From the NCBI RefSeq assembly GCF_004342845.1, contig NZ_SLXB01000018.1, positions 1 to 64,000 on the forward strand: a DNA stretch of 64,000 bases, written 5' to 3'. Positions 61,954 through 64,000 of the stretch are shown in pieces; position 1 is the first letter of the stretch, and each line of letters opens with the position of its first letter. Source of the DNA: Prevotella heparinolytica. Its GTDB lineage: Bacteria > Bacteroidota > Bacteroidia > Bacteroidales > Bacteroidaceae. The translations under genes and the position numbers were made by a program. The notes beneath the pieces were generated by a model that worked only from the letters and a program-made list of their open reading frames with translations, searched no databases and was not told where the DNA came from.

Positions 61954-62592
61954 TTAGGCTTTCAACCAGTTTTCCATGATTTTTTTCCCGTCGGGGGTCA
62001 GCACGGATTCCGGATGGAACTGGATGCCTCGGACGTCGTGTTTCCGGTGCTTCAACGCCATGATTTGCCCTTCGGGACTGATGGCGGTGACGGCCAGTTC
62101 TTCCGGAAAGTCTTCGGTGTCGACCACCCAAGAATGGTAGCGTCCCACGGAGATGGTGGCGGGCAGGCCGTTGAAGAGGTAATCGGGAGAGAGCGGCGGG
62201 AGGTGAGGAGTCAGCGGTGAACGATGGGCGACGAATGCTGTTTCTTTTTCGGGGGCATCTTCTCCTCTGACCGTTATTTCGGTCTGTATGCCGTGAAAGA
62301 CGTCGCTCAGATTGATGAGTTTTGCGCCGAACGCTTCTCCGATGGCTTGCTCGCCCAAGCAGACGCCGAGTATCGGTTTTTGTCCGGCGTATGTGCGGAT
62401 GACGTCAAGCAGCAGTCTGGCTTCACGGGGAATGCCGGGGCCGGGCGAGAGTATGATTTTGTCATACGGTTGCAATTCTTCGAGGCGGAACCGGTCGTTG
62501 CGCAGCACATCCGTTTCTGCGCCGAGCTCTTTCACCAAATGAGCCAGATTGTAGGTGAAAGAGTCATAATTGTCAATGATTGCTATTTTCAT
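61954..62592 (-). CDS. trpG: anthranilate synthase component II (glutamine amidotransferase)
   Basis: 212 aa. Catalytic Cys78 in GVCLGEQAIGEAFG; His and Glu in IQFHPESVLTPDG; oxyanion loop SPGPGIP. The family is usually near 190 aa; the extra 20-25 residues at about 111-136 (SPLTPHLPPLSPDYL) are Pro/Leu-rich and coded by a GTGAGGAGTCAGCGGTGA-like DNA tract that looks like intergenic repeat sequence inserted in frame. The active-site order is otherwise intact. Confidence 0.93.
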   Translation of the reverse strand: MKIAIIDNYDSFTYNLAHLVKELGAETDVLRNDRFRLEELQPYDKIILSPGPGIPREARLLLDVIRTYAGQKPILGVCLGEQAIGEAFGAKLINLSDVFHGIQTEITVRGEDAPEKETAFVAHRSPLTPHLPPLSPDYLFNGLPATISVGRYHSWVVDTEDFPEELAVTAISPEGQIMALKHRKHDVRGIQFHPESVLTPDGKKIMENWLKA

Positions 62593-62622
62593 GTTGTTCG
62601 TTGTTTATCGTTTTTTTTCTGT

Positions 62623-64000
62623 TTACATTTTCTCTGCCATGACGATGGCTTTCTTCAGTGCGCCGAGCTTGTTGTTCACCTCTTGCAGCTCGTACTCCTC
62701 GTTGCTCCGGGCCACGATGCCGCCACCCGCCTGAAACCAGAGCGTTCCGTTGCGGCTGACGAAGGTGCGTATGGTGATGGCCTGATTCAGCGAGCCGTTC
62801 AGCCCGATGAAACCGATGCAACCGCCGTATGCGCCGCGATTATGCGGTTCCAGTTCGCTGATGAGCTGCATGGCCCGTACTTTCGGCGCACCGCTCAGCG
62901 TGCCGGCCGGAAAAGTATCTACAAACGTCTTGATGGGGTTGGAGTCGTCGTTCAGCCTTCCGCTGACACGGCTCACGAGGTGGATGACGTGGCTGTAATA
63001 CTGCGTCTCTTTGTAGAAGTCCACCTTTACGTCGCGGCAGTTGCGGGAGAGGTCGTTGCGGGCAAGGTCCACCAACATGACGTGTTCGGCGTTCTCCTTC
63101 GGGTCATCGCGCAGATAGCGTGCACCGGCGGCATCCTGTTCGGCGTTGCCGGTGCGCTTCGTGGTTCCGGCAATGAAGTCAATGTAAACCAGTTTTCCCT
63201 CGATGCGGCAATGGGTTTCGGGCGATGAGCCGAAGATACGGAAACCTCCGAAGTCGAAATAGAAGAGGTAGGGCGAGGGGTTGATGCTGCGCAGGGCACG
63301 GTAGAGTTTGAAGTCGTCGCCCGTGAACCGTTGCTCGAAGCGGCGCGAAAGCACAATCTGAAACACGTCGCCGCGCATGCAGTGGGCAATGCCCCGCCGG
63401 ATGTTGGCTTTGTGCTCGTCGTCGGTGAGCGGCGAGGTGGTTTCGCCCACAGCCCGGAAATCATACGTCGTATAGTTGCGGTTGCGGATGGCCTTCTGCA
63501 CCTCGTCCAGCCTTGATTCTTCGCCGGGCGCCAGCATTTCGAGCAGCATCATCTCGTTTTTGAAATCGTTGAAGACGATGAGATACTTATATAATATGTA
63601 TAGCATATCGGGTGCGTCGTTCGTGGCTTCGCGGCTGTCTTTCACGGGGATGTTCTCAAAATAGCGCACGGCATTGAACGAGGTGTAGCCATACAGGCCG
63701 CAGTAGTTGCCATATTCGCCTTCTACGTGAAATCGGCTCAGAAAATCTTTTAGCGCATCCTCCGCGCGGTAGCCGTCGTCTACGGGATGCTCTTCGCGGT
63801 CGGCATCGGGCAGGCGGAACACAGCCGTGCCGTGGTCGATGCTGAAACTTGCCACCGGACACAGGCCGATGAAGGAGCGGTTGTTTTCGCTTCCGTGATA
63901 GTCCGAGCTCTCCATGAGCGCGCTCTGCGGAAAAATGTCGCGCACTTTCAGATAAGTGCTCACCGGTGTGTGGAGGTCGCCGAGCAGTGTGCGGCTGAGG
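62623..64000 (-). CDS. trpE: anthranilate synthase component I, 5' end outside window
   Basis: At least 458 residues. A GTG at 63963 is not the true start, because the frame stays open to the window edge and reads SRTLLGDLHTPVSTYLKVRD, the normal N-terminal Trp-binding region of TrpE. C-terminal chorismate-binding blocks: GTLSGAPKVRAMQLI, RGAYGGCIGFIG and AITIRTFV. With TrpG it makes anthranilate from chorismate and glutamine; feedback by tryptophan is expected. It is the first trp gene visible; the promoter and any leader lie outside. Confidence 0.95.
   Translation of the reverse strand, partial: LSRTLLGDLHTPVSTYLKVRDIFPQSALMESSDYHGSENNRSFIGLCPVASFSIDHGTAVFRLPDADREEHPVDDGYRAEDALKDFLSRFHVEGEYGNYCGLYGYTSFNAVRYFENIPVKDSREATNDAPDMLYILYKYLIVFNDFKNEMMLLEMLAPGEESRLDEVQKAIRNRNYTTYDFRAVGETTSPLTDDEHKANIRRGIAHCMRGDVFQIVLSRRFEQRFTGDDFKLYRALRSINPSPYLFYFDFGGFRIFGSSPETHCRIEGKLVYIDFIAGTTKRTGNAEQDAAGARYLRDDPKENAEHVMLVDLARNDLSRNCRDVKVDFYKETQYYSHVIHLVSRVSGRLNDDSNPIKTFVDTFPAGTLSGAPKVRAMQLISELEPHNRGAYGGCIGFIGLNGSLNQAITIRTFVSRNGTLWFQAGGGIVARSNEEYELQEVNNKLGALKKAIVMAEKM

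Overview
The window is Bacteroides-type chromosomal DNA. Evidence: promoters with the Bacteroidota -7 motif TAnnTTTG, few Shine-Dalgarno sites, a bacterial V-type ATPase operon with a DUF2764 gene, the flavodoxin/DUF2023 pair, DUF4422, DUF4373, DUF4248, smalltalk and LruC families, and AAC/QGC-type lipoboxes. I cannot name the species.

Layout. 1-130: 3' end of a 5S rRNA and its terminator. 311-7993 (+): V-type ATPase operon E, DUF2764, A, B, D, I, K; subunit A is broken by an in-frame TGA. 8491-12748 (+): GT3 glycogen synthase and glycogen phosphorylase. 13012-17161 (-): DUF2023 protein, flavodoxin, and the anaerobic ribonucleotide reductase pair nrdD/nrdG. 17564-20703: a MetE-like protein (+), a thioredoxin-like lipoprotein (-) and rpsP (-). 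20838-25613: hexuronate/KDG catabolism, with uxaA and a LacI regulator (-) divergent from kdgK and kdgA (+), plus two look-alike operator candidates in the divergent region. 26383-35328: first exopolysaccharide (EPS) segment, with glycosyltransferases, an asparagine-synthase-like protein, a glf relic and a Wzx flippase. 35585-40719 (-): a GC-rich, phage-like module (DUF4373, primase-helicase, DUF4248, HU-like, smalltalk, amidase). 41178-43148 (+): an AT-rich AbiL/RloB-type ATPase pair, followed by a frameshifted small gene. 43799-57843: second EPS segment with Wzy, chain-length regulator, TolC-like protein, initiating sugar transferase, response regulator and LruC lipoprotein. 58506-64000 (-): trpE(partial)-G-D-C-F-A.

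The two EPS segments complement each other: the first holds the flippase, the second the initiating transferase, polymerase, co-polymerase and outer-membrane protein. Together they resemble one Wzx/Wzy locus interrupted by about 8 kb of phage-like and defence genes.

The most unusual signal is non-coding. Five intergenic tracts (about 8.2, 14.2, 18.6, 39.3 and 58.2 kb) are tandem arrays with the same 22-nt period and the same CACTT anchor, although the rest of the unit differs from array to array. A separate family of three imperfect palindromes of 73-74 bp lies near gene 3' ends, twice close to such an array. I do not recognise either family. Also notable are a 76-bp near-perfect hairpin at 40.8 kb, the nonsense codon in atpA, and the relic glf.
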